Shown here in pieces: positions 62,306 through 64,000 of a stretch of 64,000 nucleotides of DNA. Source of the stretch: Trichinella spiralis (Eukaryota; Nematoda; Enoplea; Trichinellida; Trichinellidae); assembly GCA_000181795.3 (NCBI GenBank), contig CM012955.1, forward strand, positions 10,985,976 through 11,049,975. Direction: 5' to 3'. Position 1 is the first letter of the stretch, and every line of letters begins with the position of its first letter. The position numbers were made by a program, and so were the translations under genes. The notes beneath the pieces are model-generated. The model was not told the DNA's origin, did no database searches, and saw nothing but the letters and a program-made list of their open reading frames with translations.

Positions 62306-64000
62306 GTAATGCAGAAGTTGAGTGGAGGGACAATTTGGAAATTTCCACTGTTCAAAGTTTATATGCGCTTAAACCGACCGGCTCTAAGCAATCTAAAAGC
62401 AAAACTGTTCAACATAGTGCAAGCGCTGTTTGTCAAGTAAACATCTGACTACAAATTGTGATGACGTTGTTGTTGTCCTGGCTGTGACTGGCAGTCAAAC
62501 TATGCCGACAGTCAAGATAAAAATGCAAACATCAAAAGTTGAACAAAGAATGCTTAAGAGCAGTGATTTAAGAAGCCAGTGAAAATGGGAACCTTTTCGT
62601 CGTACTCGGAATCTTCTGCAAATAAACAAACTTTCACTCTTCCACATGAATGCTTTTCTTTTGCCTGCGTTCATGTATAATTTACTATTTTTCTTATGCA
62701 CAATTTCTCATAATATATATTCATGATCAACTGCCGATGAAGAATACTTATCAAATGATCAACGTATTAATTATAATCGATATCATTGGAACATCAAACG
62801 AATTGAATTTTCAAATTTTCAATTTAAAAAATGCAAAAAAAACATGATAAACTACCAGTAATATAATCGTTGATAACTCAATGACATTGTAAAATATGTA
62901 AAACGAAGCATTTACTAAATTGTCGTTCTGATTTTATTTTGTCATATGACATATTGCTTTCATAATACAACAAATAACATGAACCAGAGCTTGTATGAGA
63001 CAATAGTTAACGCTGTGTTATTTTCTGCTATAAATTAAATTTTTTATTTATAAAATTAAAAATTCTGAGAAGTTTACATAGACTTTTGAAATTTAAAATT
63101 TCATTTGTATGGAAACGTGAATTTCAGAAACTGTATACAGTAATAATTGCAATTATAAACGTACACGTGCAATTAGTTGTATGTCTGTATCGTCATTGGT
63201 TGTGAATTTCTAAGGTGATTTGAAAAAATATTTTTAAAATACAACTCATTTTAAACTGATTTGAACATTCTCCAGTCCAAAGTTTGAGTAAAATTGAAGT
63301 CACTCCTTTCGGTTAACAAACATTCCAAGCAAACAAATTGTAAATCTGTCATATTTGTAAAAGAAATGACCTCGTTAAAAATTTACGCTACAAATTTTAG
63401 AATGCCTCTCATTTGCTGGTGAACGGTATAATAATTGTGATGATGCAGCACAGAGAAGCCGGTTGCTTTGTGTTTTGCTTGAAGAAAGTGACACACGATT
63501 TATCGAAAGCGGCATTAGTAACGACCAGTTTTGATTACCACCCGTATATGGCACTGTCCTGAATCAAGCCATTGCGCTATAAGCAATTACATGAATGGAA
63601 TGGAAAATTGAATTTTATTTTATGACGATTTCCTGTCAAGTAAGTTGATTTTGTTTTGCATCATATTCTTGAAATGCAATATTTATTGTATAATGGATAA
63701 TATTTATGACAACATGAAAATCTAATTTGCATCAAAGTATTGACAGAAAAGCACCAATAAAGCATGGAAAACTGAAAAACGTTAACTCTTTCAGAATAAA
63801 TTATTAAAATCAATTCAAAATAGTACTTTTTTGCTTAAAATGACTTGATTGAAGGGTATTAATCACTTGAATGGTAATGCACGTTGCGCATCAAGCTGTG
63901 CACATGTCAACTGAATAAATTCCAAATAAATAAAATTCAGCTAATAATATAAGATTTTTTTAATCTTAGCAAGCAAAATTTGTAGAAAAAATTTCAAAAT
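62306..64000. other. Region upstream of the ankyrin gene
   Basis: 1.7 kb to the window edge, AT-rich, with short open frames only. No gene, tRNA or transposon recognised. The first 300 bp probably include the ANKRD29-like promoter. Confidence 0.5.

Noticed and set aside
1-64000. CRISPR arrays, bacterial operons, rRNA or tRNA genes
   Set aside because: None seen; genes have spliceosomal introns and no regular spacer-repeat array or cloverleaf was found by eye. A tRNA scan was not possible.

Overview
This is a gene-dense, AT-rich piece of animal nuclear DNA. It holds about fifteen genes on both strands, mostly split by short GT-AG introns of 45-100 bp, plus remnants of two DNA transposons. AT-rich spacers, small introns and about one gene per 4.3 kb point to a small-genome ecdysozoan. 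My best guess is a clade I (Trichinella-like) nematode; a mite is the main alternative. This is inference: no ribosomal or mitochondrial marker is present.

Layout. 1-15773 (-): most of an LRP1-type giant endocytic receptor, 3' end cut by the window edge, with signal peptide, seven beta-propellers and complement-type repeat (CR) clusters of 3, 8, 10 and at least 4. 18984-19469 (-): an intronless UBC9-like E2 fold lacking its catalytic cysteine. 21268-26750 (-): mitochondrial DNA polymerase gamma catalytic subunit. 27947-28599 (+): Tctex-type dynein light chain. 31515-33144 (+): PTPA, the PP2A activator. 33874-35006 (+): EFHD/swiprosin-like EF-hand protein. 35717-38239 (-): an unrecognised zinc-finger protein with an acidic, lysine-rich tail. 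38640-40070: piggyBac-like remnant. 42093-42828: small hAT element with both termini and an 8-bp target duplication. 45779-46110 (+): ENY2. 46345-46846 (-): MIC13/QIL1. 47821-48907 (-): PABPN1. 50097-52265 (-): HERPUD. 53537-56001 (+): M14A zinc carboxypeptidase. 57511-58923 (+): secreted cysteine-containing orphan. 59158-62305 (-): ANKRD29-like ankyrin protein. The rest is AT-rich spacer.

The neighbours do not form one pathway. They are a mix of housekeeping genes: mitochondrial (POLG, MIC13), nuclear RNA and transcription (ENY2, PABPN1), ER stress (HERPUD), phosphatase control (PTPA), motor (dynein light chain), endocytosis (LRP1), and secreted proteins (carboxypeptidase, orphan). The most interesting items are the UBC9-like pseudo-E2, the swiprosin homologue with altered calcium loops, the GC-rich 2-kb exon inside the LRP1 gene, and the two unrecognised genes. 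I found no previously undescribed multi-gene system. Exon boundaries were worked out by eye from splice sites and family alignment recalled from memory, so single boundaries may be off by a few bases.
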